Below are positions 1-12,741 of a stretch of 64,000 bases of DNA, piece after piece. This DNA comes from Aphelocoma coerulescens. Taxonomy: Eukaryota; Chordata; Aves; Passeriformes; Corvidae. The translations under genes were made by a program, and so were the position numbers. A model generated the notes under the pieces. It ran no database searches and was not told where the DNA came from. It was given only the letters and a program-made list of their open reading frames with translations. The stretch is taken from NCBI RefSeq assembly GCF_041296385.1, contig NC_091014.1:53772078-53836077 (forward strand), written 5' to 3'. Positions within the stretch are counted from its first letter, which is position 1, and every line of letters starts with the position of its first letter.

Positions 1-300
1 AAGTAGCCAAAGCCACAGCCTGGGAGCTGTTACAAGTTGTGGAGGGACCCAGTCCTCACCTCCTGCAAGCTCAGAGCACTTCTTGTACCACTGCCAAGGC
101 AGCATGTTGCTCCCTCCCTCCCAAGCCCTCAAGTCTTAAGACACTTTCTTTTCCTGTTCCAAAATCTGTTTCTTTTGGTTTGTAAATAAGGTGAGGTTTT
201 GTTTTATTTTATTTTAAATTTTTTGCCTTTTTTTTTTAATGTAAGATTAATTTATACTCAGTACTGTATTTAAAGTTGTAAAAAAAAAAAAAAAAAAGAA
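1..300 (+). other. Possible 3'UTR end of an upstream gene (PDGFB by synteny)
   Basis: No coding sequence is visible. The stretch becomes T- and A-rich from about 170 and ends in a run of 18 A's at 280-297, like the AU-rich end of a long 3'UTR. In human 22q13 the gene upstream of CBX7 on the same strand is PDGFB, so this could be its last exon. No strong AATAAA lies just before the A-run; the nearest variant is AATAAG near 185. The A-run is genomic and could equally be a simple repeat. The assignment rests on gene order only. Confidence 0.25.
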
Positions 301-3300
301 AAAAAGGAAATCACCTCTTGAACAGCATTTTCACTTTCTTTTGTGAGCTGAATGAAAAGCAGAGGCCAAACCAGCTCACTGCAGGGCACAGCAGGATTTC
401 CAGGGCCTCCAGTTTCCTTTTCAGGACACTTGTTCTGAGATTGCAGAGAGAAGCAACCAAAGCTGGGAAAGTCCTGAGAGCCCACACACAGCCCTGCCCA
501 CAGCCAGGCGTGCTGTGCTCCTCCTTCCTCTCTTGGGCTGGTTTGAAATGACTCAGGTGCTGGAGTTTTTGTCTTGAAGAGGTCCCCTTCTCCTGAGCTG
601 CTCTGCTAAGACACCCGGCCAGAATTTCCCTGTGCTTTCATCCCGTCTCCGGATTCCTCTGCTTTGAAGGGCTTGGGACAGTCAGCACTGTTTACACTTC
701 CCAAAGCTGTACAAACAGTTGGCCCCTTCCCTCCTCAGTCACCTCGTCTAGACAACAGCAGTCCGTCCCTTGGTCGGAAAGGCCGTTGCATTTCCCTTTC
801 CTCCCAGCAAGGGAGGTATCACACATCTGGCACTTGGGTGCCATGCTGTGGGGAGCAAAGGCATGTCCTGCCCTGTGCCTCAATTTTGGGATCCCCCCAG
901 CACGTGCACAGCACCCTCAGTCCATGGCTCAGCTGTGAGGATCATAGACCCAAGTGGAGACTTGTGCTGCAGTGGTGAACCCAGGGACATCAGTGTGTAG
1001 GAGTAAGCCAGGGTGTCCTTAAAGGACAAGCTTTACACTCACAGGTGTGCACCTTGCTGGACATGGTTCATTTTGGGGTGATGACATGTTTTCTCTGATC
1101 CTCCAAAGGGAGGGAGTAACAGTGAGGTCTATCTGCCCCCAAGAACGAAAACACAGGCAAGATCCCAATCCCCACTTTGGTTTCCAGAGGATAATTCAGG
1201 GAAAAGAAAGACTTTTTGGCATGAGACTTCTTTGGGCTTGAGGGCCTGTCAGCAGGGACTTTGAGAAGAAAAGGGTGTGAAGAGGTGTACGAGGCACAGG
1301 AGGCATGGGAGCATCATCCTGGACTGGGGAATGGGAGGAAGGGCTCGGTGTCCCCGGGTCTGGCACACTGCCTGTCCATGGAGGTCCCTGGGCAACCCCA
1401 TCCACAAGTGTGGTCTCTGCTTTTAACAGCTTGGAATGAACTGGTGCTGAAAGGTTGCAAGCCCTGGCACCAGGAGCCACCCCCTGCCACACTGCCTGGC
1501 ACCCACGTGCACCAGCTGCTTGCCCAGGGGCTTGCTCAGAGGCTGCTCACTCACCACAGCACCCTGGTGCACATTCAGCACAGCTCAGCCTGGAGCATGG
1601 GCAGGAGGGACCTGTGCCACTTCTGAAGGCTGGAGCAGGTGAAAAGCCAGGCTCAGGAAATAAGTCCTGGCAGCATGCTGCTGGAAAGTGTCTCCGTGTG
1701 GGAATGCCAGCTTAGTGCACCCAGTGCTACAGGTGATCTCAGAGGAGCTGGGGAGTTTTGGCAACTGTCCCTGGTTTAATTGCTCAGCTGCTGCTTTACC
1801 TAGTCTTGGGATATGCCATTCAGCAGGAGGTTCATCTTTTGATGGAGGAAATGCATCCAACCTTCCAGGCAGTGGAGAGAGGCTGCAGCAATGGATCCTC
1901 CTGTGATAACACGGCTCCTGAAAGTGGCAGGTAGATGGGAGAGCAAGGCTGGGGGCAATTCAGGGGCAAGAAGAAAATCCCTGTGTTTTAGAACCAGACT
2001 TTGTGGGTTTTAACACTGACACTTTGCACCACTAAAGCTGTTTCATGGGTAAATGAAGTGAAAAATCATCTGGGCAAGAACAGGCCCAGAAATACCCTTG
2101 ACTGCTTACTTTACTGGTACTCAGGAGTACAAACAGCTTAAACTCTCCCCACACCTGGCTGTGGCTCAAAGGAAGAGCCTTCTCCAGCCCAGCCATGTGG
2201 CACAAAGCCCACACAGCCGTTCTCCTCCCTGTGCTCAGCTCGTGCCTCCCTGGCATAAGCTGTGCCCCCACCACGATGGCCACTGTCTCCGGCTGCCTCA
2301 CCTGCCCACGAGCCAGATGTGGCTGGAGACAGCTCAGTGGAAACCAGTGCCTTCCCTCCTCATCCCAGGGTGGGATAGGGATGCGCTGGAGTGTGGCCCC
2401 ATCTCACTGTCCATGCACCAATATCTGGTGGGTCCCGGGGGTGGAGAAGCCAGCTGTGCCAAGGGAAAAGCAGGGTACAAAGAAGGAGGAAAATATGAAG
2501 AATTGAAAGCTATTTAGGAAAAAATCCCACAACAAAAACTCATTGCCTGAGCATGCGGCTGTTCCTCACTTGCCTTTAGACAGCCCGTGACCAAAGGGTG
2601 CTGCCCCTCCCTGAGCCATCATCTGCCCGTGACCAAGTGAACTCGTTGCAGGCTTGGGAATTTCCCATCTTAAAAGAAAGGAAGCAAGGAAGCCAGGCAG
2701 CCTCAGCTGTTTGTGGATTTTGTCACAGGGTTAAAGCAGCAACAGAGCCCCCCAAAAACTGAGTTCTGAGAGGAACTGGAGGTAACCCCAAATGCTGTGG
2801 CCTCCCTGCAGGGAGTGCAGACACTGGGTTAACACAAGGAGTTAACAGTCACAGCAGTGGATCCCTAAAGCTCTTGGCAGAGGAGCCAGGAGATTAAAGA
2901 TGCCAGAATATAAAATTATGTCAGGGCTCACCTACCATTTTTCCTCCCCCAGCCAGGCAGATACCAGACAGAACTCGGGCATGATGGACTGCCTTGGATT
3001 CACAGCAAAGGTTGGAGTAAAGACAGCCTCAAGGGAAGCAACCCCCTTTTTTTATTACTTTTTTATTACTATCTCAATATAGCTGTTTGCAAGGGATTAA
3101 GCAGCAACCCAAACACTGCGGGGACCCAGGCAGCAGGGAGGTTTGTGGTTTGACAGTCGATGCACTTTACAAAGTGTTTGCTGAGAATTTTTTTTGCACA
3201 TGCTGCAAAAATTCAATGGATGGTGCAGAAACACCAGGCAAGCAGCTTGGCCATAGGTCTTGCCCCAGCAGCTTTGGAAACTCCCAAGTTCCCAAATGTC

Positions 3301-3975
3301 CCGACCTTTGTCCCTGGCCAAAGCTGGTCAATGTAGTCAGTGAAGGCAGCCTCTGGTCCCCAAACCCAGCCCTGCTGGGCTGTTTTCTGCATGGAAAGAA
3401 ATGATTTTTCAGCAGGAATCTCGGCACAGACCCAAGGAAGAGCAGAGGAGATGGTGTCAGCTACTGTTGGTGTCTTCAGCTGTGAGCAACAACATCAGAG
3501 ACAAAAGTAAATGAGGTCAGCACCGGAAAAGTGCTGATGACCGAACCAAGGTGTGCTCCCAGAAAGAAGCCCTCCTTCACACCTGCTTCCCCACCCCTTG
3601 GAGGGGATTTCAGCACTCCTCAGGCCTTGGGTGGGGATGTCAGCATGGTTCAGGGGTATCAGCAGGTTGGGAAGGTGCTCAGGAGAGCTGACATTTGGGC
3701 GTGCTGGGGTATTAGCTTCTCCCAGAAAGGAGGGCAGGGGGGTTTGCCATGACACTGCACACACTGGCTTGATGTCTGGGAGGAAAAGTTCTGGGAAGTG
3801 TCTGCATTTCTGAAGGGTGCCTGCAGTGCCTCCTGGGCACCTCTCATGCCCAGGGGCTGTGCAAAATGGACTGTGCCTTTAAAATCTGCAGAGGTGTTAT
3901 TTAGGTGGAAAAAATGTTTCACCATGACCATGAATATTGTTTGCATTTCAGTAATTGACCGAGGAGAGACACAGG

Positions 3976-3997
3976 GAGAGAGAGAGAGAGAGAGAGA
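3976..3997. repeat. (GA)11 microsatellite
   Basis: An uninterrupted GA dinucleotide run of about 22 bases lies in intergenic DNA, preceded by GAG-rich sequence. Confidence 0.9.
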
Positions 3998-6900
3998 AAA
4001 GACCTTCCTTCCCTCTGACAGGTTCAGGAATTTTTTCCACTAATTAAGAAGAAAAACAAAATGCTTGCACTGGGAGGGGGATGGGAGGAAAAGGGGGTCT
4101 CCCTGGTGTCCCATAAACCTGGTAGCCATGGACAAAACACCACAATCACAGCACAGCCTTGCCCTGGAAAGTTTGAGGCAGTTCTGGCCAGTGGAGCGAA
4201 GCAAGAGCACACCTCTCGCTCACAGAGGACCCTGCTTTCCAGCATCCCAGGCTGGGTGAGGACCAGCTCCCTCCCAGAAGGATGCACAAATCTAGGTGAG
4301 GCTCTTGGTCCGTGAAGGGCAGTGCCTGCTGCGGCAAGGTGACAGCCAGCGGTGCCGGTTTGTCCCCTGGGAAGGATGGGGGACACATCAGAGCATCTCT
4401 CTGGCTGCAGTGAGATGCAGTGAGATGGCTGTAAAAGGACTGAAATGAGTGTTCCTTGCATTCAGGTCTGGCTTGGATGAGGCTCTCCTGGCTCCACTGA
4501 GGCAGGTGTGAAGAGCTCAGTAATTGAATAAAGCATTTTCCCAGCATGACCACCTTCAAGTGTGTTAAATGAAACAGAAAGGAGCAGCTGAACAGGATCT
4601 GCAGTTTTTCCCCATGATACGTATTTTCCCTTTTCCATGGATAGTCCCACCGGGTATGCTGTGACCTATTGTTGTACTTATTTATTTACTCAGGTCTTGT
4701 AGATGGTTTCAAAGCTCATGGCCAGGAAGGAGCAGCCAGATGCTGTTGCCATGTGGGACACAAAATCTGCTCCAGTTTCCCACTTTGAACATAGATGAGG
4801 AACCAGGTGCAACCCCCAAACCCAGGACTGAACCCTGTTCCCTCCCCTCCTTGCTCTAACCTAGAAAGTGGGATATTTCATTGCAAGTTCATCCTGTGTG
4901 TTTTTTTCCAAGCAAGAGATTAGCTGATAGGAGTGGTTTGGGTAAAGGAGCTGCTTCTCTTTTTGGGGAAAGACCAGGGTTGGGTGGAAGGGTGTAGGAG
5001 AAGCATTGGGTACTTGGAGACTTCCTGGTGCCATACATCGTTAATCCCTGAGGAAGGACAGCCAGCAACAGGGGATTTTTTTTTTTTCCTAGCTGGAAAA
5101 GATTAATATTTATGAGCCTGGATTAAAAAATCCTCCAAGGACTCTGGGTGCATGTGAGTGCCCATCCAGGAAATGGAGGCCCTTGGGCAGCAAATGCTGG
5201 GAGCTGGCACGGTGCTGCTGTGCCCACTGTGGTGTGTTGTCTGTGCTGTGGTGCAGATGGGGAAGGATGTCACTGCTGCTGGCAGTGTCCCTGGCATTTG
5301 GAACACATGTGGCCACAAATCCAGAGTGTCATAAGTGTGAGCTGTGGGTAAGGTGGGTGGGTCATGAACTTCAAATGTGATCAGTCCTTATTGAGCTGGA
5401 GTGGAGGGAAACAGGAGTTTTGTGAGAGCTGGATGCCTGCGCTCAGCCAGAGCAGCTTCCAGCTGACACTTCTGCAGGCTGAGAGACGTGGTCACTGCAG
5501 TGCTTGAACTGGGGAGAGCAACAACGTCTGCTGCTCCCCAGTGCTGGTAGGACCTGGCTCCCTGGGGTACGTGTCACTGCATGGGAGAGGTCACAGTGCC
5601 AGGGTTTGGCAGCTAGCAGAGCTCCTTGGATATGGGCATCTGCAGCTCAGCTCTCTGTCGCTGGTACAGGATGCCAATAGTTCCCATCCACAGGTCTGAA
5701 AAGGACCTGAGAAGTTTGTGAGGGGCTGCCAGAACCAGTTACTGAGAGACACAGTGAACTTGTGAAGGAGTGGGAGGAAGAAGGTAAAGCCCAAAGGAAG
5801 GATTTGCTTTTTGGGAACTTTTTCTTTCATTCCCTTCCACCCCTCACCCAAAGACCCATCCTGCTTGCCAGGAAACCTGGTCGGGGCAAGCATTTTGCCA
5901 CCTGGCTTATGCTCGCACCAGTCAAGGAAACAATTCTGCAACTGAAAGAGGAAATCTCCATCCTGGCTATTTCCAACCTCTATTGTTTGTTACCCAAGTC
6001 ATGCATTACACAGACCAGTAGGCAAGGCAGCAAGATTGCAACACTATGCATGTGCTTTCAGACACTTAATTTTAGCATTGCATCCTCTGATTTGTGGTAC
6101 TGAGAAAACCCAGTTCTAAGGAAAGAGGAAACCTGTGTTCCTGACACTTGATTTTGACCATAAAAGGAAGCAGATCATTCAAGTGACCTAACAGGTTTAG
6201 TCATTCAGACTGTAATCCTCTGAGAGTCCAGCGAATCCCTGCTGGGGTTTTCCCATTCCCAAGGAGCTGGATTGCTTGGGAGCTCTGGGCTGGGCTAAAA
6301 TCCTTGAGTGACTGGAGCTTTTGTGCTTCTAATTAAGCTCCTGATCTTTGGACCTTTTCTCAGGGCAGTACAGGACACATGCACGCCCCTTCCCAAGCAA
6401 TCTCAGGATGGGACTGACTTTGCCAGCAAGTGTCAGACCTTGACACCCTTTCTCCTATGAACCCAAATGTGTTTTTAAGGCACTTGTCAATGTGTTGTCA
6501 AAAATCTTCCTGCCTTTCCCCAACAAGAGGGCTCTCCTTAGCTGCAGGTGTAAAAGGCATTTTGAAAAGAAGCTGAATGCAATGAATTTAGGAATAAACA
6601 GCTCTGGAGGGAGCCTCTGTGCAGCACTGAGGGTCGAGTTCAAAGTGCAGAAGCCCCCTTTCCCTTGTCATGTGCTGAGCGCTCTTCTGCAGCACGGCTT
6701 AGTCCCCTGCCAAGGAGGGGTAAAAAGGCCTTCCATGTTGGGAAGAAAGCTGGGACTGAGGCACAGCACCTCTTCCCTACAGAGACAGGCCCTGAGACAG
6801 CAAGGACCTGCCTCCCTGCTGAACAAAGGCATCTTAGCTGACTGCAGTCCCACAGATACTCTGACCTGGTATTGCAGGGATTCCCCCACCAGCAATGCAG

Positions 6901-7655
6901 CAAAGAAACACACAGACCTATCAAAATCACAGTGCTTGTGGCAAGTGTCCAGCCCCCAACCAAGCAACAAGCAAACCCCAACCCTCACCAGCTCCTCACC
7001 CTATCAGTGCCAGGGCAAAGGCACCAGGTGCTGGGATGAGGCTGAGACCCCTGCTGCATGCCCAGCCATGGGTATGGAAACTGCATACGGCAGGTTTTCT
7101 TCCTGATGGCTGCAGGGAGGCAGTCCTATCACCAGGACTCCCTCAAGAGCTTCCCGCAAGCCTGTCCAGGCGTAAGAACGGCTGTGCTGGCCACTTCCTA
7201 AAATGTAGAAGCATCCTTGGGGTTTTTTTGCAATCTTGCAGACATAACATGCTTTCAATTCCTCAAAAACAGTGTTCTGCATGTGACCAGAGGCACTGTC
7301 CTCTGTCCTCCTGGTCCCTTCCCCTTCCAACAGCACATGTGTGTGCAGCTGGTGGTGGGAGCCAGGGAGTCTCCTTCTCCTTCTTTTTCAGCAGTCAGTG
7401 GGGCTATGACATGTGCCTGCTTCATTGAGAAAGGTACCAAACCACAGAAGGTTGTGAAATGGGAAAATGGGAAGCTGGAGTAGGTGGAACAGGGGTGTGC
7501 TTTAAAGGAAGAAAGAAGTCTTTCTTTTTTCCAAGTACCTGGTTGTGCAAGACCTGAGGATTGTGATTTGACTGTGAGACAAAACCATCATGACACAGCT
7601 TTGGCCGAAGGTCAGCATTGGCCCTGTTTGGTTTGGCATGTCAGTGAAAAAAAGT

Positions 7656-7675
7656 AAAAAAAAAAAAAAAAAAAA
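7656..7675. repeat. Poly-A run (20 A)
   Basis: Twenty consecutive A's follow a shorter A-run and are followed by GAAAGGAAG. It could be the tail of an old retrocopy, but no recognisable body precedes it and I see no target-site duplication. Confidence 0.85.
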
Positions 7676-9013
7676 GAAAGGAAGAAAAGAGGTATTCTTG
7701 CTGTGTTTCTTGAAATGTTTGAATTGTAGATCCTGGCTCACCTCTGCAAGGGTGGAGGAGCTGGGAGCAGGTTGAGGCAGCCAGCTGACGGGCACTCTTG
7801 GGCTCTGCACTTTCTTTGGGAATGAAGCAGGCCTGTGGGGGTTTTCCTGCACCCCCAAGAGCTGAAGCAATGCTAAGAGAAATGCTAAGAGTGTCCTGTG
7901 GTGTCCTCCATCACCATGATGGTTCCCAACGGCAGCTTGGGAGCGGGGGGAATGCCAAGCATCCTTCACTTGTCTGGATACAGTGAGAAGTGCAGTCTGT
8001 CTGATGAGTTAGAGATTGTGGAAGAGGAAGGAACAACAGAAACATGCTTATTGTGAGCTGAATTCAAGTGCTCACACCAGGGTAACTTCTGCTCCTGGAT
8101 ATCCCTGTCCTGCCCATGCACACACTCCAGTGGGGAAGAGAGCTGGGCTCTCTCATCCAGAGGGTGCCTTTTTCTTCCCACTGGGCTGTTTTGCAGTTCC
8201 AGGCCAGGACAGGAATGCCAGGAATGCGAAATCCCGGCACACTGCCCTGTGTCCTGTCCCTGGCTGCCCCCCCCGGCTGCCCCCCACTTCCCTGGCCCGT
8301 CGCAAGAACAGGATATTCACCCGAGCGACAAGCGACATACACTCACACACGTCTTGTTATCAGGAAAAAACACTCAGTCAGCGTCTGGAATGGGCTCTAA
8401 TTAACTGTGTGGACACCGGGACTTCCCTGTGGGGCTGTGGGGAAAGCACTCGCTCACAATGGGATACGGGCAAGTGGGCAGCAGTGGGTCGAATCTTCCG
8501 GGCCACCAGCATGGCAAGGGCTGGAGGTGAGCATCAAGTGCCAGCACAGCCGTGCCATCACCCAGTGGTCCCTTTCCTCCTGCTCTCCCTCCACAGGACG
8601 GTAGGGAGAGCCTCTACAGAGCAGAGCATCCAGCCCCACTGCAAGGTTTCACCCCCTCCTTGCCGTGGTGAAGTTGGGGTCCTCGGGCTGAGAGCTGTCC
8701 CCAGCCCCATGTCCCTGCGTTGGCCATCCTGAGTCATGTCAACATGTCCCTGCTTCCAGCACAGGCTCTGCAAAGACGTCCTGTCTCAGGTAAACAGGAT
8801 CTCGCCGCGCTGTGTGACCTTGTTTACCTCCCTGAAAGAATTTGGCTGGAATTTTTTTTTATTATTTTTTTTCTTCCTAAGGGCTGGTGAGTCACCCTGC
8901 AGAAATGTGTGCTGCCTTTCCACACTGACTCACCTCTCTGCCCACACTTCTGCCTTTCCCTCCTGCCCCCCAGCTCTGGGGCAGTCGAGAAGGCTGATGA
9001 TGCAAGCCATGTA

Positions 9014-9038
9014 CTGGTGCTGGTGCTGGTGCTGGTGC
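9014..9038. repeat. TGGTGC hexanucleotide repeat, about 4 units
   Basis: Four consecutive TGGTGC units sit in intergenic DNA. The translated frames give repetitive Val/Leu or Trp/Cys strings, which explains the odd-looking short ORFs around it. Confidence 0.8.
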
Positions 9039-10725
9039 CAGTGGACATGGCAGTGGTGTCTCTGCCACAGGAAACGTGGCCAAGTGTTCGGGCAGTCCCT
9101 GTGCCAAAACACAGGAAAAGCACCAAGAAATTACCCCGTGCATTGTCAACTCCAAAAGCACCAAAGAAAACAAAACAAAGCAAAAAAACAACCAAAAAAA
9201 AATTGTACTCACTAGAACAATTGCCCAGAAGAATAGAAAAGAGAAAAAAAAAAAGAGGCCAATGGACCTGGCTCAGTGCCAGGACCCTTGTTTTCCTTTC
9301 CCAACACAATGCACGTTAAATAATACTTCCTTCTCACAACAAGGCCCTCCTGGGCTGGTTTTTGTTTTTCTCCCCTGCTGTGGGGGGGTCGGTCAGCGCA
9401 AATGGCCCCCGGGAGCATCGGCACTTCAGGGCTGCTGCTCATCCCCACTGCCATGGATTGCCTGTTCCCAGCACTGCGGAGGAGTGAGGGCCCTGTGCTT
9501 GGGCTGCTCGCCTCCCCCTCAGCTTTCTCGTGGGGAACAGCAGGCCCTTGAGCACTTCTCCTGACCTCTCCCACCCCCTGGCATGATACAGTTTAGCTGC
9601 TTTGCAGGATAATATCTCCTCAAGGTAAGCCAGGTAGCTATCCCAAAGCACTGCCGTGGAACCATGCTCAGGCTGCAAAGGTATCCATACAAACTTATCA
9701 CAGCAGCCATATCACAGGTGTTGATTTACTGCCAGATTAATTATAACAGAATAAGAGAACAATGTATTTTACATGGGGGATGAATTATTTCATTACATTT
9801 CTGGCCAGGCTTCCAGACTGGGACGAGGGGAACCCCGGTTACTGGCACCTCGGCTCTTCAGTTCCCATTTGGCTTGTGGTCAGTCCTCTTTCCTTCAGGA
9901 TTTCTCTTCCCAATGACAGTGTCACTGGCATCCAACTGACTGTATTTAAATGTCTGCGTTGTGGAGGAATCCAAGGAAAACTAATTTTGTTTATTCTAAC
10001 TTCTTTCCTGAGAAATTTAACATCTGAGATACCATGACTCTTGTTTGTTGGCAGTGTCAATCAACAGTCTCCAAGGGGCTGATCAGATCCATATCTCTTT
10101 TGTCTGAGGATTATTGGGATTTCTGATTAAATAACAGGTGCAAGAAAGCAAGGAGTTGTCCTTCTTTAAATCAAACTGTGACCTTTGGACACGAAGTGAC
10201 ATCACTTCAGCTGTACCCACGTCTCCCCCGATTTCTACTTTCTTACATGAGGACACAGGCTGCTGGGCAAAATGGACCCAGTGGTTCTTGGGTCTCTGTT
10301 TCAGACAAGACTCAACACTCAGTCAGTTGCAGCTTGCTCAACTGGCCAGCCTTGTCATGGCACAAGGCAAAGGGACAGATGCTGCAGTGGAGCAGCAGGT
10401 GGCAGGACTAGTAGGCATTTGGTGTACTTGCCCACTGATGCCCAAAGTTGAGCAAACTCGTTTGTTTCAAGGATTGACTTTGTGCACTGATGTTCCTGAG
10501 GCAATCCAGAAAAGCCAGATCCAAGGTCCCACCTTCCTGCATTGTCTGGGCTCAAAAGTCAGTTCCTGCCTCTGAGTAAGGATTTGTGTTCTGGGTAACA
10601 ACAACTGCTTTGTGAAGGTGAAACCTTCTTGGCACTGTTTTGGTCTGTTCTTCTCCCATCCAGAAGAGGAGCCTGCCCCCTGCTCCAAGGGTTTATGTGG
10701 TCAAGCACATCAACAGTCGGGGTGA

Positions 10726-10753
10726 CTTTCACTGACCTCTTGGTCAGTGAAAG
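10726..10753. repeat. Perfect 12-bp inverted repeat with 4-nt loop
   Basis: The left arm CTTTCACTGACC (10726-10737) and the right arm GGTCAGTGAAAG (10742-10753) are exact reverse complements separated by TCTT. Pairing stops at both flanks. As RNA or extruded DNA it would form a tight hairpin. No gene is nearby. Confidence 0.85.
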
Positions 10754-12620
10754 ACGATCTCTGAACGAATTTAACCATGTCAAAGAGGTGCTGGAGATGG
10801 ATTAGTGGGAGTTAGGAAGGAAATTGGGGCAGAGCTAGAGCACAGCATGCAGCCCTGCAGAAGTCTGAGTGTCTGTACTGCCCCTGTGTTTGCTGTGCCC
10901 TCCATGCATTCCCAAATCTGTGTGGTGGATATCAGGGGGATTCACCTTACAACAGATGTCTAAACACTGGCTCTGAAGTCTCAGCCAGCTGTCTCATCTC
11001 CCTCAACAGTCTACAGGGTGAGATGGTCATGTCCAGAAAAAGAACTTGATTCCCTGGCTTAAATTTTTTAAGTTTGGGATGAATTATGCTGTGGCAGTGT
11101 TCAACTCTCTCTTTTGTCTAGAGGAGGAGACAAGGGCTGTTAGTGTTTGACTGCTTCATTTTCAGTCAGCTCAATTTAAGGTGCTTAATTTTTAGCTGGC
11201 AAATGCCAAGAACAGTGAATCCCACCTCAGGAGAACAATGTACCACTGTATGACAAGCAGCAGCAAGTCCAGGAACACAGCTCCTCTCTTGATTTATTTA
11301 ACAGCTACAGTTATTGCTTAAACTTGATCATGGGAACCACTGTCTCAGCAAAATCCATCTTGCTCAACACAGGCAGAGTATGCCTTGTCCTCCAACAGTG
11401 CTGTCAAAGAGTATGTCCCTCAGGGACCTTAAAACATGTAGGAAAGAGTTGCTGGGGCTAGCAACTTGCATCTGAGTGTGGGGTTTTCCCTGGATCTGGC
11501 ATGGCGCTTGTTTTTATCAGCTGCCAAACCTTTGGCAATTCACCAGCTCCTGATAACGCAAGTAAAAACCTGGAAAAGACAAATCCAAACACTTAGGCCA
11601 AATTACTGTGTGCATACCAGTGTCCTCGTGCCTGGTGGGAACAACCAGGTTGTCCATATTTGCCTCTATGTCCAGGGCAGCCCCTGGACACCAGGTCTCA
11701 GTGACGAAGAGCAGCACTGGTAGCAGATCTCCCTCCTACCAGTGAGACCTTGGTGGAAACTTTTATCCAGTAAATGTTTGTTGCTTCGCCTCCTCTGGTA
11801 AGGGAGCAGATGCTGAAGGTTGTTTGGCCAGCTGCTCAAACAAATCCCAGTGTTTTCTGCCAGACCAGGTGAAGTCCAGCCTTTTCAGCTCCCTGATCCT
11901 TACAAGATCATCAAGCAGCATTCAGCAGCTCAGTCACTGCTGAATATTCAGCTTTAGGAGGGTCATTCTGGCCATAGCCTTAATAAGAACTATGAATCCA
12001 CATTTGAAATGGCTCTTGGAAGCACCAGGCAACTACAGTACAAAAGAGGAATATTCAGGTCAGGCTCTGTGTGTGCTCTTTAAACCATTTTTAATGTTCT
12101 TCAGGACTCAGACTTGGCAGATAAGTGCTGGGCTTTGCTGGTCATGGGACATCTCACGTGTGAGCCTGTTCAGGGCTGTGTCAGTGCCATGCCAACCCAC
12201 CAAACTGAAGTATTTTCAAGGTGGCTATCAGAATGATCACTTACCATAGCAAACTGTCATGGGGAATATGTGCTATTTTGACTGGGAAGGTCCATCCCTA
12301 GCTCTGTTTTCTCCCCCACTTGCACCAGGTACACATCTGGGATGTGTGATGAAAGCCTGCCAAGTTCATCTGTGTCACAGAAAGTGGGAAGCAATGGTGG
12401 TGACATCAGCCATGTCTGGGTGCTGAGAAGTCATGTGAGCATTTATAAAAGGAGATGTAAGACACTCCCCCATGCGTTCTGTATCTCCCAGCTCCCTTCA
12501 CTCAGGTATAAACCTCCTGTAGATGATGCCAACCCCAGTAGTTCAATGATTAACCAGTGCATGACCCATTGCTCCTCTCTCCTTTGGTGAACACAGATGT
12601 TACTGGAGATAAAATTACAG

Positions 12621-12741
12621 GTTAGCTTGGACAGGTCTCTGAGCAGGCTGATCTACTTGAAGATGTCCCTGCTCATTGCAAGAGCGTTGGACTAGATGAC
12701 CTTTAAAGGTCCCTTCCAACCCAAACCATCGTAGGATTCAG
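12621..12741 (+). mobile_element. CR1 LINE, truncated 3' end
   Basis: This segment matches the 3' untranslated end typical of avian CR1 retroposons. It has the characteristic order: a CTACTTGAAGATGTCCCTGCT-like stretch, then TTGGACTAGATGACCTTT, then AAGGTCCCTTCCAACCC and AAACCAT. The terminal ATTCTATG-type octamer repeat is decayed to ATCGTAGGATTCAG. CR1 copies are usually truncated at the 5' end, as here; no reverse transcriptase remains. The orientation is + and the copy looks old. Confidence 0.9.

Larger units (their letters stand above)
298..12620. other. Intergenic region, no supported gene
   Basis: I found no splice-bounded exon series, recognisable protein or RNA gene on either strand. 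Open frames here are short, lack family similarity and often overlap in several frames, which is typical of noncoding DNA. The region carries only simple repeats (GA, poly-A, CTGGTG) and a short perfect inverted repeat, annotated separately. It may hold regulatory elements of the flanking genes, but none can be named with confidence. Confidence 0.6.

Noticed and set aside
280..297. Poly-A run as proof of a mature mRNA end or processed pseudogene
   Set aside because: No AATAAA lies at the right distance and no retrocopy body is recognisable; it may be a simple repeat.
6492..7106. 204-codon + strand ORF in the intergenic region
   Set aside because: No family similarity, and other overlapping open frames exist on both strands. 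There is no exon-like boundary or codon bias that I can see.
8016..8732. 238-codon + strand ORF in the intergenic region
   Set aside because: It shows no recognisable domain, biased low-complexity composition and no flanking splice or promoter signals. A chance frame in GC-rich DNA is more likely.
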